From: Bosea sp. PAMC 26642
GTDB taxonomy: Bacteria > Pseudomonadota > Alphaproteobacteria > Rhizobiales > Beijerinckiaceae
Length of the DNA: 64,000 bases
Direction of reading: 5' to 3'
Assembly: GCF_001562255.1 (NCBI RefSeq)
Contig: NZ_CP014301.1
Span: 4,867,501-4,931,500 of the forward strand
In this document: piece after piece, positions 1-8,392 of the stretch
Numbering within the stretch: the stretch's first letter is position 1
How the letters are laid out: every line of letters begins with the position of its first letter
Notes under the pieces: generated by a model
Told to the model about the DNA's origin: nothing
The model's input: only the letters and a program-made list of their open reading frames with translations
The model's database searches: none
Translations under genes and position numbers: made by a program

Positions 1-11
1 GCCGATGTCGC

Positions 12-1586
12 TCAGGGGGACCGCGAAACCTCCCAGAGGCGTGGCAGCGAGGTCAGTGAGGAGACATAGCCCTCGACGCGCCTGCCCGTCGCGCCTGCGA
101 CGATGCCGTTGTAGAGCATCACCATCGGCATCTCGGCCAGAAAGCGACGATGCAGATCGTCGAAGATCGTCTGGCGTTCGGCCTTGTCGGCGACGATCAT
201 TGATCGGTCGAGCAGCGCCTGCGCTTGCGGATCGTCCCAGAGCTTGCGCGGCTGCTTGTCCTTCGGCCCCGTCACGGATTCGTACGAGAGGGCCGGATCG
301 AGGCGCCCCGAATACGGAAAGGCCTGGATCTGATAATTTCCCTTGCTGTAGCGGTCGAGCTGCGTCGCCCATTCCAGCACCTCGATCTCGACATTGATCC
401 CGGCCGCCTGCAGCATCTGCTGCGCTACGACGGCGGCGTCGAAGCTCTGCGGATAACGCTTGTTGGCGAGCATCACGATCTTCTCGCCCTTGTAGCCGGC
501 CTCCGCGAGGAGCTTGCGCGCGGCCGCAGGATCGTAAGCGACATCCTCTTCCTGCGCCTTGCTGTGATAGGCCGAGAGCGTCGGCACGACGGAACCGTTA
601 GGCTTGCCCAGCCCGTCGGTCACGGCCGAGACGAGTTCCGCCTTGTCGATCGCGGCGGCGATGGCGCGGCGCAGCTTGGCGTTGCTCAGCACGGGGTCGC
701 GGGTCTGGATGATCAGCCCGACCAGCCCCATATGCGATTTCACCGACAGCTTGACGTTTCCGTTCCCCTTCAGCTCCGCCACGTCCGCGTTGGCGAGATC
801 GGGCACGACATCGATATCGCCGCTGAGCAGGGCGGCTTTCGCAGTCGCGAGGTCGGGTATCACGACGAAATCGACGGTGTCGACAAGCGGGCGCTTTGCG
901 CCGGTAAGCCCGTCGATTGCCCTCGGTAGGGCAGCGTATTCGGCAAAGCGTTGCAGCCGGACCAGCTCGCCGCGTTTCCATTCGCCGAACTTGAACGGCC
1001 CGGTGCCGATCGGCTTCTCGAAGGAGCCGTCGGCCTTGACCGAATCCTTGTGCAGGATGCCGGTCATCGCGCAGTCGGTGCGGGCGAGCGAGCCCAGGAA
1101 CAGCGCGCTCGGTTTGTCGAGCTTGAAGACCACCGTCGCGGGGTCTGCAGCCGTGACGCTCTCGACCTTGACGAGACCGCGCCCGTCGAATTCGGACAGG
1201 CAGCGCCAGTCCGTCTTCGGGTCCATGTAGCGGTTCCAGCTCCAGACGACGTCGTCGGCACTGAGCGCGGCGCCGTTGTGGAACCGCACGCCCTTGCGCA
1301 GCGTGAAGCTGTAGGTCTTGCCGTCCTCGGCGATCGCGACCTTCTCCGCTAGGAGCGGCTTCGGCTCGGAATCCTCACCATACGCCACGAGCCCCTCGAC
1401 CACATGCAGTACGACACCGTCGGTGTTGTGGTCGCGGTTCACGCCGGGGTTGATCGAGCGGATGTCGGCGCGCAGCTGGACCTTGAGCACAGTTGCGGCC
1501 TGCGCGGCCGGAATCAGCGTCGCGAGGGCCAACCCGGCAGATAAGGCGGTCGTCTGAATACGTCGAAGCATCGGCCTGTTCCCCAT
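12..1586 (-). CDS. ABC transporter substrate-binding protein, peptide family (SBP_bac_5)
   Basis: This is a periplasmic binding protein of 524 aa, the normal length for the dipeptide/oligopeptide/nickel class. The N-terminus is a Sec signal ending near AAQA at residues 27-30. The family features are visible: the LAEKVAIAEDGKTYSFTLR strand, followed by GVRFHNG and GTGPFKFGEW. It should capture a peptide or similar cationic ligand and pass it to DppBC-type permeases, which are not in the window on this side and may lie beyond base 1. It sits 33 bp downstream of the acyltransferase-like gene on the same strand, so the two probably share a transcript and a substrate. A second ATG five codons in (1571) is an alternative start. 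Confidence 0.9.
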   Translation of the reverse strand: MGNRPMLRRIQTTALSAGLALATLIPAAQAATVLKVQLRADIRSINPGVNRDHNTDGVVLHVVEGLVAYGEDSEPKPLLAEKVAIAEDGKTYSFTLRKGVRFHNGAALSADDVVWSWNRYMDPKTDWRCLSEFDGRGLVKVESVTAADPATVVFKLDKPSALFLGSLARTDCAMTGILHKDSVKADGSFEKPIGTGPFKFGEWKRGELVRLQRFAEYAALPRAIDGLTGAKRPLVDTVDFVVIPDLATAKAALLSGDIDVVPDLANADVAELKGNGNVKLSVKSHMGLVGLIIQTRDPVLSNAKLRRAIAAAIDKAELVSAVTDGLGKPNGSVVPTLSAYHSKAQEEDVAYDPAAARKLLAEAGYKGEKIVMLANKRYPQSFDAAVVAQQMLQAAGINVEIEVLEWATQLDRYSKGNYQIQAFPYSGRLDPALSYESVTGPKDKQPRKLWDDPQAQALLDRSMIVADKAERQTIFDDLHRRFLAEMPMVMLYNGIVAGATGRRVEGYVSSLTSLPRLWEVSRSP

Positions 1587-1619
1587 CGTTGTGTCGGCTT
1601 GCTGCGGCTGAATGGCGGG

Positions 1620-2765
1620 CTATTCGGCGGCCTTCGCCAGCATCTGCGGATCGGCGGTCAGGCTGTATCGGGTAAAACTGCGGTTCAACGCGGGCAGAGG
1701 ACAGACCTCCATGATCCCCTCCGCCGGCTCCATGATCACCATGGCGACCGTCGCCGAGAGGTTGCCGGTGTCGTTGGGACGCGGCGGACGGCACACCGAA
1801 TGCGGGGTGAGGAAATCGTCGAACAGAGCGTGCTTGAGGTCGTCGGCCGTGAGTTTCCCGCCGGCCTCGTCGAGCAGCTTTCGCACGCGCCAGTCGCGGT
1901 AGAAGCTTTCGGGCACGCGCGGCGTGCCGGTGTCGCGCAGCTTGGTCAGCGCGACCTGCCCGACCCAGTGATTGGCGTGAACGATCAGCCCCTCGGTCGG
2001 ATAGAGCGGGAAAGCCTCGTCCGGCGCGCATTCGAAATCGATCCCGAACCCGGCGACGGTCGAGAGCATCATGTTGTTGGAGCAGGCCTTCGGGGTCGTC
2101 GCGACGGCCTTTATGGCGAAGGCGAAGTGCTCCTGCTCCAGCACCTTGCGGCGGATCAGCGCCAGCGGCACGCCGGCTTGCGTGAAGTCGCGCTCGGATT
2201 CGAGATAGTTTGCGGTGATGCAGATGCCAGCGGCGTTCATGCCGCAACGGGCCAGGCCCCCGGCCTCGACGAAGGTCAGAAAATCCGGCCCGTCATCGCG
2301 CCGCACCCGCAGCACGATCGCGGTCTCGGCGCATTCGGCCTTCCAGTCCCAGTTCTGGCCATGGATCAGGGCGCCATTGGCGCTGCGCTCGGGCAGGATG
2401 ATCGCGCCGGTGCAGCCGTCATCGAGCTCTTCGGTCGCCTCGACCGGCTTGTTCCTAATCAGCCGCGCCTTGGCGATGACCTCGGTGCGGGCGTTGATCA
2501 TAATGATGTCTTCGAGCGGCACACTGGCACCCTCGGCGATGCCGGCCATCTCCTCGATGTAATGCGCGCCGAACGCCTCGATCTCGCGGGCGAATTCGCT
2601 AATCAGGGCCGTCTTGGCTGCGGCCCCATAGCCAAGTTCGCCAAGTTGCCCGCCATAGAGTTCGATCGAACGCTTGACGCGGGCTGGTACCGCCGCGCCA
2701 TGCTGGCGCCCGCGTTCACGGGGTGATCCGGAGACAACCACGAAGGGGCAGGGCTGAATCATCAT
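1620..2765 (-). CDS. C45 family autoproteolytic acyltransferase/hydrolase (acyl-CoA:6-APA acyltransferase-like)
   Basis: The protein has 381 aa and resembles the penicillin acyltransferase (AAT, Ntn-hydrolase) family. The self-processing site is visible as DDGCTG, with the nucleophile Cys118 following Gly117, as in the Gly-Cys cleavage site of isopenicillin-N acyltransferase. It is followed by the conserved GQNWDW. Cleavage before Cys118 would give an alpha chain of about 117 residues and a beta chain of about 264 residues. Bacterial members mostly hydrolyse acyl-amides or peptides, not penicillins. No signal peptide is seen, so it is probably cytoplasmic. Its pairing with a peptide-binding protein and a divergent GntR gene suggests uptake and hydrolysis of an N-acyl amino acid or small peptide. 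The family call is firm; the substrate is unknown. Confidence 0.85.
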   Translation of the reverse strand: MMIQPCPFVVVSGSPRERGRQHGAAVPARVKRSIELYGGQLGELGYGAAAKTALISEFAREIEAFGAHYIEEMAGIAEGASVPLEDIIMINARTEVIAKARLIRNKPVEATEELDDGCTGAIILPERSANGALIHGQNWDWKAECAETAIVLRVRRDDGPDFLTFVEAGGLARCGMNAAGICITANYLESERDFTQAGVPLALIRRKVLEQEHFAFAIKAVATTPKACSNNMMLSTVAGFGIDFECAPDEAFPLYPTEGLIVHANHWVGQVALTKLRDTGTPRVPESFYRDWRVRKLLDEAGGKLTADDLKHALFDDFLTPHSVCRPPRPNDTGNLSATVAMVIMEPAEGIMEVCPLPALNRSFTRYSLTADPQMLAKAAE

Positions 2766-2840
2766 TGTCTCTTCCGGCCCATGGCCTGCAGTTGGCCACT
2801 AATGTATTTCATCTGCAATTAAGACAATCAAGGGCCTTTC

Positions 2841-3728
2841 ATGTCCCAGCCTTCCCGCCTCCAGCAGGATCTCGCCGAGCGCATTCTCGATCTGGCGCGA
2901 GGGGATGGTCTGACCGCCGGCGCGCATCTCAACGAAAGCGTGATCGCGCGACGTCTCGACGTCTCGCGGACACCCGTACGCGCCGCCTTCGCTTGGCTCG
3001 CGGATCGTGGGTTGGTGCGCCGCAATCCGCATCGCGGGCTCGAATTGATCACCACGCCCGGCGCACCGGCGACTAACGCGAGCCCGTCGGATGGTATCGA
3101 GCTTGCGCTGGTGCGGCTGGCCCATGAACGCGGAGCTGGTGAACTGGAGGATGAATTCTCCGAGCAGGAGATCATGCGGCGCTACGGGCTTGGCCGGTCC
3201 GAGATGAAGCGGCTGCTGGCTCGTCTTGCCGAACTCGAGATGGTCGAGCGGAAGCCCGGTTATGGCTGGCGCTTCCTTCAGGAGCCCCGCGATCATTGTG
3301 TTCATGACGAACGCTATCGCTTCCGCCTGCTGATCGAGCCCATGGCATTTCTGGAACCGGGCTTTTCGCTCGACGAGGGCTGGATCGCAGAGATGCGCCG
3401 GCGTCATCTCGGAACACTGGCACAGCCCTGGCGCGAGACCTCGGCGATCAGCTTCTTCGAGATGAATGCGGCCTACCACGAGGGGTTGGCGGCGGCATCG
3501 GGCAACCGCTTCATCCATTCGGCGATCCGTCGTCAGAACCAACTTCGGCGGTTGTCGAACTACGACTGGGTGTTCGGCTTCGAGCGCGTCGAGGTGAACT
3601 GCCGGGAGCATCTCCAGATCCTCGACTCGATCGAGGCCGGGGATCTGGAGGTCGCGGCGGCGCAAATGCGGCGCCATCTGCAGCGCGCCAGCCGGCTGCG
3701 CCGGCCCACTGGGGTGGATTCAGATTAG
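2841..3728 (+). CDS. GntR family regulator, FCD type, with a second winged-helix segment
   Basis: The protein has 295 aa. Residues 5-70 form the N-terminal winged helix (LNESVIARRLDVSRTPVRAA). Residues 110-150 contain a second helix-turn-helix-like stretch (FSEQEIMRRYGLGRSEMKR, then LEMVERKPGYGWRF). The C-terminal half is a helical FCD ligand domain. It is divergent from the acyltransferase/binding-protein pair across 75 bp, so it probably controls that operon and itself. The extra wHTH makes it longer than the usual 220-240 aa FCD regulators. The ATG at 2841 is the first in-frame start and fits the start of the HTH domain. Confidence 0.88.
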   Translation: MSQPSRLQQDLAERILDLARGDGLTAGAHLNESVIARRLDVSRTPVRAAFAWLADRGLVRRNPHRGLELITTPGAPATNASPSDGIELALVRLAHERGAGELEDEFSEQEIMRRYGLGRSEMKRLLARLAELEMVERKPGYGWRFLQEPRDHCVHDERYRFRLLIEPMAFLEPGFSLDEGWIAEMRRRHLGTLAQPWRETSAISFFEMNAAYHEGLAAASGNRFIHSAIRRQNQLRRLSNYDWVFGFERVEVNCREHLQILDSIEAGDLEVAAAQMRRHLQRASRLRRPTGVDSD

Positions 3729-4469
3729 TATTGTTGCTTTTACCGGGCTGGAAAGACATCTCTGCGGGTCATCCACCGGCGTAGACCATGGCGCTCCTAT
3801 GAAGCCGTGCAATACGCGACCCTCGATGGGTAGTGATTAACCACCCGGGGTGGGACGATGATCGTTATTGTCCCAATGGCTTGATCGACTACGATGTCGG
3901 AACGTTGGTCCGCTCGCTCGATCCCCTGCTGTTGGCCGAACTGACGCGCCAGCAGGAACTGCGCCATCGGCAGGCTCACGGGCCGGAGGTGCGCCGTGCC
4001 CACGCCTGATCCGCGGGCATTGGTTTCTGTCCGGCGTTCATCGATACCTCGGAGACGATCGTCGGCGGACAAGGTCGAAAGCGTCCTATAGGCCGTCGCC
4101 ACGGGCTAGGTCCGGGGCTGGCTGGAATTGACCGGACGCCAGACCAGGTCGCTGCTGGTGCATCACCCATCACGTTGCCGTGATTCCGCGCCGCGTCGCG
4201 CCCGTCCCCCGGCGAGCCGATCGGACTGCGAACGGGTTGATCGACCGGCCAAATCGACTGTTGCGACCGGCTCGAAGGAGGAAATTCCACCACATCCAGC
4301 TGATCACGCGGCGTGATCGATCCGTCATAGGCGGTTGGCTCTTTGGCGCATCTGAGTTTCAATTGCTTCCAATGAAATTCAACCGGCGCGCTGTGCGGCA
4401 GGCCGGGATTTGCGGCAGGGCGCGTTGGCACTCTTGCCGTCCTTCTTGATCGAAACCGGGAGGTTTACG
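3729..4469. other. Intergenic region with one unrecognised possible coding remnant
   Basis: No confident gene lies in these 740 bases. The one coding-like stretch is at 3833-4009 on the plus strand: a 58-codon frame from GTG with plausible protein composition (WDDDRYCPNGLIDYDVG, then LVRSLDPLLLAELTRQQ). It has no ribosome binding site and no family I recognise, and may be the tail of a decayed gene. The promoter of the molybdenum hydroxylase operon should lie in the last 150 bases. A clear sigma-70 box could not be picked by eye. Confidence 0.4.
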
Positions 4470-4937
4470 GTGGCGAAGCTCAATGTGAACGGCAAGATGC
4501 TCGACATCGAGGCGGCGGGCGACACGCCGCTGCTCTGGGTCATCCGCGAACAGATCGGTTTGACTGGTACGAAATATGGCTGCGGTGTCGCGCAATGCGG
4601 CGCCTGCACTGTCCATATCGACGGTGTCGCGACGCGGTCCTGTGCGCTCCCGCTCGATGCGGTGACGGCGGAGCAGAAGATCGTCACGATCGAGGGGCTC
4701 TCGCCCGACGGCACCCATCCGGTCCAGCAGGCTTGGATCAAGCACGACGTGCCGCAATGCGGCTTCTGCCAGAGCGGCATGATCATGGCGACTGCGGCGC
4801 TGCTGCAGGCCAATCCCAAGGCGACCGAAGCCGACATCGCCAGCGAGATCACCAATATCTGCCGTTGCGGCACCTATGCGCGGGTCAAGACGGCGATTCT
4901 CGACGTCGTCGCCGGCGGCACGCTCGGTCGCGGTTGA
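4470..4937 (+). CDS. iorA: (2Fe-2S)-binding small subunit of a molybdenum hydroxylase (isoquinoline 1-oxidoreductase alpha type)
   Basis: This 155-aa protein has the two [2Fe-2S] clusters of the xanthine-oxidase family. The plant-ferredoxin cluster uses Cys38, Cys43, Cys46 and Cys58 ([12 protein letters not shown]). The alpha-helical cluster uses Cys97, Cys100, Cys131 and Cys133 (QCGFCQSGM and ICRCGTY). It passes electrons from the Mo cofactor in the partner subunit to an external acceptor. I chose GTG 4470 because GGGAGG lies about 7 bp upstream and the protein then begins at the usual family N-terminus; an ATG at 4410 would add 20 atypical residues. The Mo subunit follows after 13 bp and then sox genes, suggesting one operon. 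The symbol reflects the closest characterised family, not a proven isoquinoline substrate. Confidence 0.88.
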   Translation: MAKLNVNGKMLDIEAAGDTPLLWVIREQIGLTGTKYGCGVAQCGACTVHIDGVATRSCALPLDAVTAEQKIVTIEGLSPDGTHPVQQAWIKHDVPQCGFCQSGMIMATAALLQANPKATEADIASEITNICRCGTYARVKTAILDVVAGGTLGRG

Positions 4938-4950
4938 GGGGAGAATGATC

Positions 4951-7143
4951 ATGACCGTCTCGACCAAAACCACCGCTTTCAAACCCTCCCGCCGCAGCCT
5001 GCTTGCAGGGTCTGCCGCAGCCGTCGGCGCCTTCTCTTTCGGGTTCGCCATCCCGTTGGGCAGCGAAGCGCAGGCGCAAGGCGCTGTCCCCGAAATCAAC
5101 GCCTGGGTCGTGATCCATCCCGACGACAAGGTGGTGATCCGCATCGTCCGCTCCGAGATGGGGCAGGGCACGCTGACCGGCCTCGCCCAGCTCGTCGCTG
5201 AAGAATTGAACTGTGACTGGACGAAGGTCACGACCGAGTACCCGACGCCGGGCCAGAGCGTCGCGCGCAACCGCGTCTGGGGCAATTTCTCGACCGGCGG
5301 CAGCCGCGGCATCCGCGAATCGCACGACTATGTCCGCAAGGGCGGCGCCGCAGCGCGGATGATGATGATCCAGGCGGCGGCGAACCAGTGGAACGTGCCC
5401 GCCGCCGAATGCGCTGCCGAAAAGAGCGTGATCACGCACAAGGCCTCGGGCCGCTCGCTGCGCTACGGCGAGGTCGCGGCCGCTGCCGCGAAGATCGAGG
5501 CGCCCAAGGACGTTCCTCTCAAGGACCCGAAGGACTGGACCATCGCGGGCAAGCCGCTGCCGCGGCTCGACACCGTCGACAAGACCAACGGCAAGAAGAT
5601 CTACGGCATGGATCTGAAGATGCCGGGCCTGCTCAACGCCGCGATCAAGGATTGCCCGGTCTTCGGCGGCAAGGTGAAGAGCTTCGAGGCGGCCAAGGTC
5701 AAGGACATGCCCGGCGTCAGGCATGTACTCCCCGTCGGCGAAAGCGCCGTCTCCGTCGTCGCGGATACATGGTGGCAGGCCAAGTCGGCGCTCGACGCTC
5801 TGCCGATCGTCTGGGACGAAGGGGAGCATGCCAGGGTCTCCAGCGAGAGCATCGCCGCCTGGCTCAAGGAAGGGCTCGATGCGCCCACCGCCATCGTCGG
5901 CAACCAGAACGGCGACGTGAAGGCTGCGATTGCGGCAGCCGCGAAGACCGTCGAGGCGGTCTACAGCTACCCCTATCAGAACCACGCCACCATGGAGACG
6001 ATGAACGCTACGGCGCTGTGGACGCCGGAAAAATGCGAGGTCTGGACTCCCACGCAGAACGGCGAGGCGGCGCTCGCCGCGACCTCCGAGGCTGCCGGCC
6101 TGCCGTTGGCGAAATGCGAGGCCTACAAGATCGATCTCGGCGGCGGATTCGGCAGGCGTGGTGCCAGCCAGGACTGGGTTCGCCAGGTCGTCGCAATCGC
6201 CAGGCAGATCCCCCGCACGCCGGTGAAGCTGATCTGGTCGCGCGAGGAGGATATGACCCATGGCCGCTATCACCCGGTCACGCAGTGCAAGATGGTCGGC
6301 GCCTTCGACAAGGACAACAACCTGACCGGCCTGCACATGCGCATCTCCGGCCAGTCGATCGTGGCGGGGCTGTTTCCCGGCACGATCCAGAACGGCCGCG
6401 ATCCGGCCGTCTTCCAGGGTCTCAACGCACCCGGCCCCGAAGCCTCGATCGGCTATGGCGTGCCCAACCTGCTGATCGACCACGCCATGCGCAACCCGCA
6501 TGTGCCGCCGGGCTTCTGGCGCGGCGTCAACCTGAACCAGAACACGATCTACCTCGAATCCTTCATGGACGAGCTGGCGCATTCCGTGGGCAAGGACCCG
6601 CTGGAGTTCCGGCGCGGCCTGATGAAGAACCATCCCAAGCATCTCGCCGTTCTGAACGCGGTGGCTGAGAAGGCCGGCTGGGGCAGCAAGTTGCCCGACG
6701 GCGTTTTCCGCGGCATCTGCCAGACCATGGGCTTCGGCTCCTATGTCGCGGCCGTCGCCGAGGTTTCGGTCAGCCCGGCTGGTCAGCTCAAGATCCATCG
6801 CATCGTGGCGGCGACCGACCCCGGCCACGCCGTCAACCCGGCTCAGATCGAGCGCCAGGTCGAGGGCTCCTTCGTCTACGGCCTGTCGGCCTCGCTCTAT
6901 GGCGAGATCACCATCAAGGACGGCCGTGTCGAGCAGGAGAATTTCGACACCTACGAGGTGATGCGGCTGGAGGCGATGCCGGCGGTCGAGACTGTGATCG
7001 TGCCGTCCGGCGGTTTCTGGGGCGGCGTCGGCGAGCCGACGATCGCGGTCGCGGCGCCGGCCGTCCTGAACGCGATCTTCGCGGCGACAGGCAAGCGCAT
7101 CCGCTCACTTCCGCTGAAGAACGCCGATCTGAAGAAGGCGTGA
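4951..7143 (+). CDS. iorB: Periplasmic molybdopterin-binding subunit of aldehyde/isoquinoline oxidoreductase family
   Basis: The protein has about 730 aa and starts with a Tat signal (PSRRSLLAG, then an AQAQ cleavage region), so the holoenzyme is exported folded. The body matches the xanthine-oxidase-family large subunit of the IorB/aldehyde dehydrogenase type, with SEMGQGTLTG near the start, DLGGGFGRRG in the middle and GGVGEPTIAVAAPAVLNAI near the end. The Glu of GVGEP corresponds to the active-site base at the molybdenum. ATG 4951 is preferred over 4945 because the GAGGGGAG ribosome site is then about 7 bp away. The stop codon overlaps the soxX start (GTGA), so translation of the two is coupled. 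The substrate is unknown; aldehydes or N-heterocycles are typical for the family. Confidence 0.88.
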   Translation: MTVSTKTTAFKPSRRSLLAGSAAAVGAFSFGFAIPLGSEAQAQGAVPEINAWVVIHPDDKVVIRIVRSEMGQGTLTGLAQLVAEELNCDWTKVTTEYPTPGQSVARNRVWGNFSTGGSRGIRESHDYVRKGGAAARMMMIQAAANQWNVPAAECAAEKSVITHKASGRSLRYGEVAAAAAKIEAPKDVPLKDPKDWTIAGKPLPRLDTVDKTNGKKIYGMDLKMPGLLNAAIKDCPVFGGKVKSFEAAKVKDMPGVRHVLPVGESAVSVVADTWWQAKSALDALPIVWDEGEHARVSSESIAAWLKEGLDAPTAIVGNQNGDVKAAIAAAAKTVEAVYSYPYQNHATMETMNATALWTPEKCEVWTPTQNGEAALAATSEAAGLPLAKCEAYKIDLGGGFGRRGASQDWVRQVVAIARQIPRTPVKLIWSREEDMTHGRYHPVTQCKMVGAFDKDNNLTGLHMRISGQSIVAGLFPGTIQNGRDPAVFQGLNAPGPEASIGYGVPNLLIDHAMRNPHVPPGFWRGVNLNQNTIYLESFMDELAHSVGKDPLEFRRGLMKNHPKHLAVLNAVAEKAGWGSKLPDGVFRGICQTMGFGSYVAAVAEVSVSPAGQLKIHRIVAATDPGHAVNPAQIERQVEGSFVYGLSASLYGEITIKDGRVEQENFDTYEVMRLEAMPAVETVIVPSGGFWGGVGEPTIAVAAPAVLNAIFAATGKRIRSLPLKNADLKKA

Positions 7144-7601
7144 AGGCGGCGGGAGTGATGTCGCGTCTGGCGTTCGCTGGAGCCATTTTGGCATCCGGCG
7201 GCGCTTCGACCGCTGTCGCGCTCGAACCCTACACGATCGTCGGCGACGCCATCCCGCGCTCGCTCGGCGATCTTGCCGGGAATGCGATGCGCGGCTCTGC
7301 GCTGGTGCGCGATCGCGAGCGCGGCAACTGCCTGATCTGCCACCAGGGCGCGGATGCGTCCGAGCCCTTCCAGGGCACGATCGGCCCGCCTCTGGCCGGC
7401 GTCGGGGCTCGCCTCGACGCGGGCCAGATCCGGCTGCGGCTGGTCGACGCCTCGACGCTGAACCCGCAGACCGTGATGCCGCCCTATTTCCGGACGGAAA
7501 ACCTGCAAGATGTCGCTCCACAGTACCGGGGCAAGCCGGCCCTCTCGGCCCAGGAGATCGAGGATGTCGTCAGCTATCTCGCCTCGCTCAAGACCTTTTG
7601 A
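7140..7601 (+). CDS. soxX: SoxX, monoheme cytochrome c of the thiosulfate-oxidising Sox system
   Basis: This 153-aa exported cytochrome has a single heme site CLICH (residues 64-68) and the distal Met in PQTVMPPY. SoxX pairs with SoxA to couple thiosulfate oxidatively to the SoxY carrier cysteine and takes the electrons released. The order soxX-soxY-soxZ-soxA is the canonical one. The GTG at 7140 overlaps the stop of the Mo subunit; an ATG at 7158 is an alternative that would leave a shorter signal peptide. Its end overlaps the start of soxY. Cytochrome c is also the usual third subunit after IorAB-type enzymes, so SoxX occupies that position here. Confidence 0.92.
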   Translation: MKAAGVMSRLAFAGAILASGGASTAVALEPYTIVGDAIPRSLGDLAGNAMRGSALVRDRERGNCLICHQGADASEPFQGTIGPPLAGVGARLDAGQIRLRLVDASTLNPQTVMPPYFRTENLQDVAPQYRGKPALSAQEIEDVVSYLASLKTF

Positions 7602-8058
7602 GGGTGGTCTCGACCGCCGCCGCGTCGTCGCGGGCGCAGCGGCCGGTCTGCTGGTCGCGGCCTTGCCGGCTCGTGCGGCCACGGAGCCCTCGCCGGAACT
7701 GGCCCAACTGATCGCGCGCATCACCGACGGCGCCGTGCCGGAAAGGGGCCGCATCACGCTCGACATCCCCGCTCTGGTTGAGAACGGCAATTCGGTCGAC
7801 ACCCGGATTCTTGTCGAGAGCCCGATGACCGAAGCCGATCATGTCCGCTGGATCCATCTGATTGCCGAGAAGAACCCGTTTCCCGACATGGCGCGGTTCC
7901 ATCTCGGCCCCCGCGCCGGCCGCGCCGAGGTGGCGACCACCTTGCGGCTAGCGGCCTCGCAGACCGTGACCGCGGTCGCGGCGCTGAGCGGCGGCGGCTT
8001 TGTCATGGCGGATGCCGACATCGTCGTGACGCTGAGCGCCTGCATCGACGGCGGCTGA
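7564..8058 (+). CDS. soxY: SoxY, sulfur-carrier subunit with an atypical C-terminal tail
   Basis: With SoxZ this protein carries sulfur intermediates covalently on a C-terminal cysteine. It is about 164 aa from the ATG at 7564, inside soxX. The Tat-like signal reads DRRRVVAGAAAGLL, then ALPARA. The fold features are present (ESPMTEADHVRWIHLIAEKN and PRAGRAEVATTLRLA). The tail is unusual: family members normally end in GGCGG, but this one ends in SACIDGG. The cysteine is kept five residues from the end in a different setting, without the preceding glycines. No downstream ATG or GTG gives a better start, so soxX and soxY overlap by about 38 bp. Confidence 0.88.
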   Translation: MSSAISPRSRPFEGGLDRRRVVAGAAAGLLVAALPARAATEPSPELAQLIARITDGAVPERGRITLDIPALVENGNSVDTRILVESPMTEADHVRWIHLIAEKNPFPDMARFHLGPRAGRAEVATTLRLAASQTVTAVAALSGGGFVMADADIVVTLSACIDGG

Positions 8059-8068
8059 GGAGAGCAAG

Positions 8069-8392
8069 ATGAGCTTCAACGCCCGCATCACCATGCCCAC
8101 TGAGGCCCGCGCCGGCGAGATCGTCGAGATCAAGGTGCTGACCCGCCATCCGATGGATCGTGGCGGACAGTCCGACGGCAAGGGTGGCACCGTGCCGCGC
8201 AAGATCCTGAACCGGCTGACGGCGACCTATGCCGGCGAGCCGATCTTGCGCTTCGACATGCACACCGGCGTTGCCGCCAACCCCTTCGTCTCCTTCACGA
8301 CGCGGGCGGTCGCGACGGGCGACATCGTCTTCGAATGGCGCGAGGACGGCGGCGCGACCTATACCCGGACCGCCAGGCTGACCGTGACGTGA
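8069..8392 (+). CDS. soxZ: SoxZ, partner of the SoxY sulfur carrier
   Basis: The protein has 107 aa, the normal length for SoxZ, with the typical start (ITMPTEARAGEIVEIKVL), the HPMDRGG motif, and the end DIVFEWREDGGATYTRTA. It forms the SoxYZ heterodimer in the periplasm and itself has no carrier cysteine or signal peptide; it is co-exported with SoxY. A ribosome site GGAGAG lies 6 bp before ATG 8069. The stop codon overlaps the GTG start of soxA (GTGA), giving translational coupling. Confidence 0.95.
   Translation: MSFNARITMPTEARAGEIVEIKVLTRHPMDRGGQSDGKGGTVPRKILNRLTATYAGEPILRFDMHTGVAANPFVSFTTRAVATGDIVFEWREDGGATYTRTARLTVT

Noticed and set aside
4885..6828. Long minus-strand frame opposite the molybdenum subunit
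   Set aside because: It is a shadow of high-GC coding sequence: it has no ribosome site or domain, and the plus-strand protein is unmistakable.
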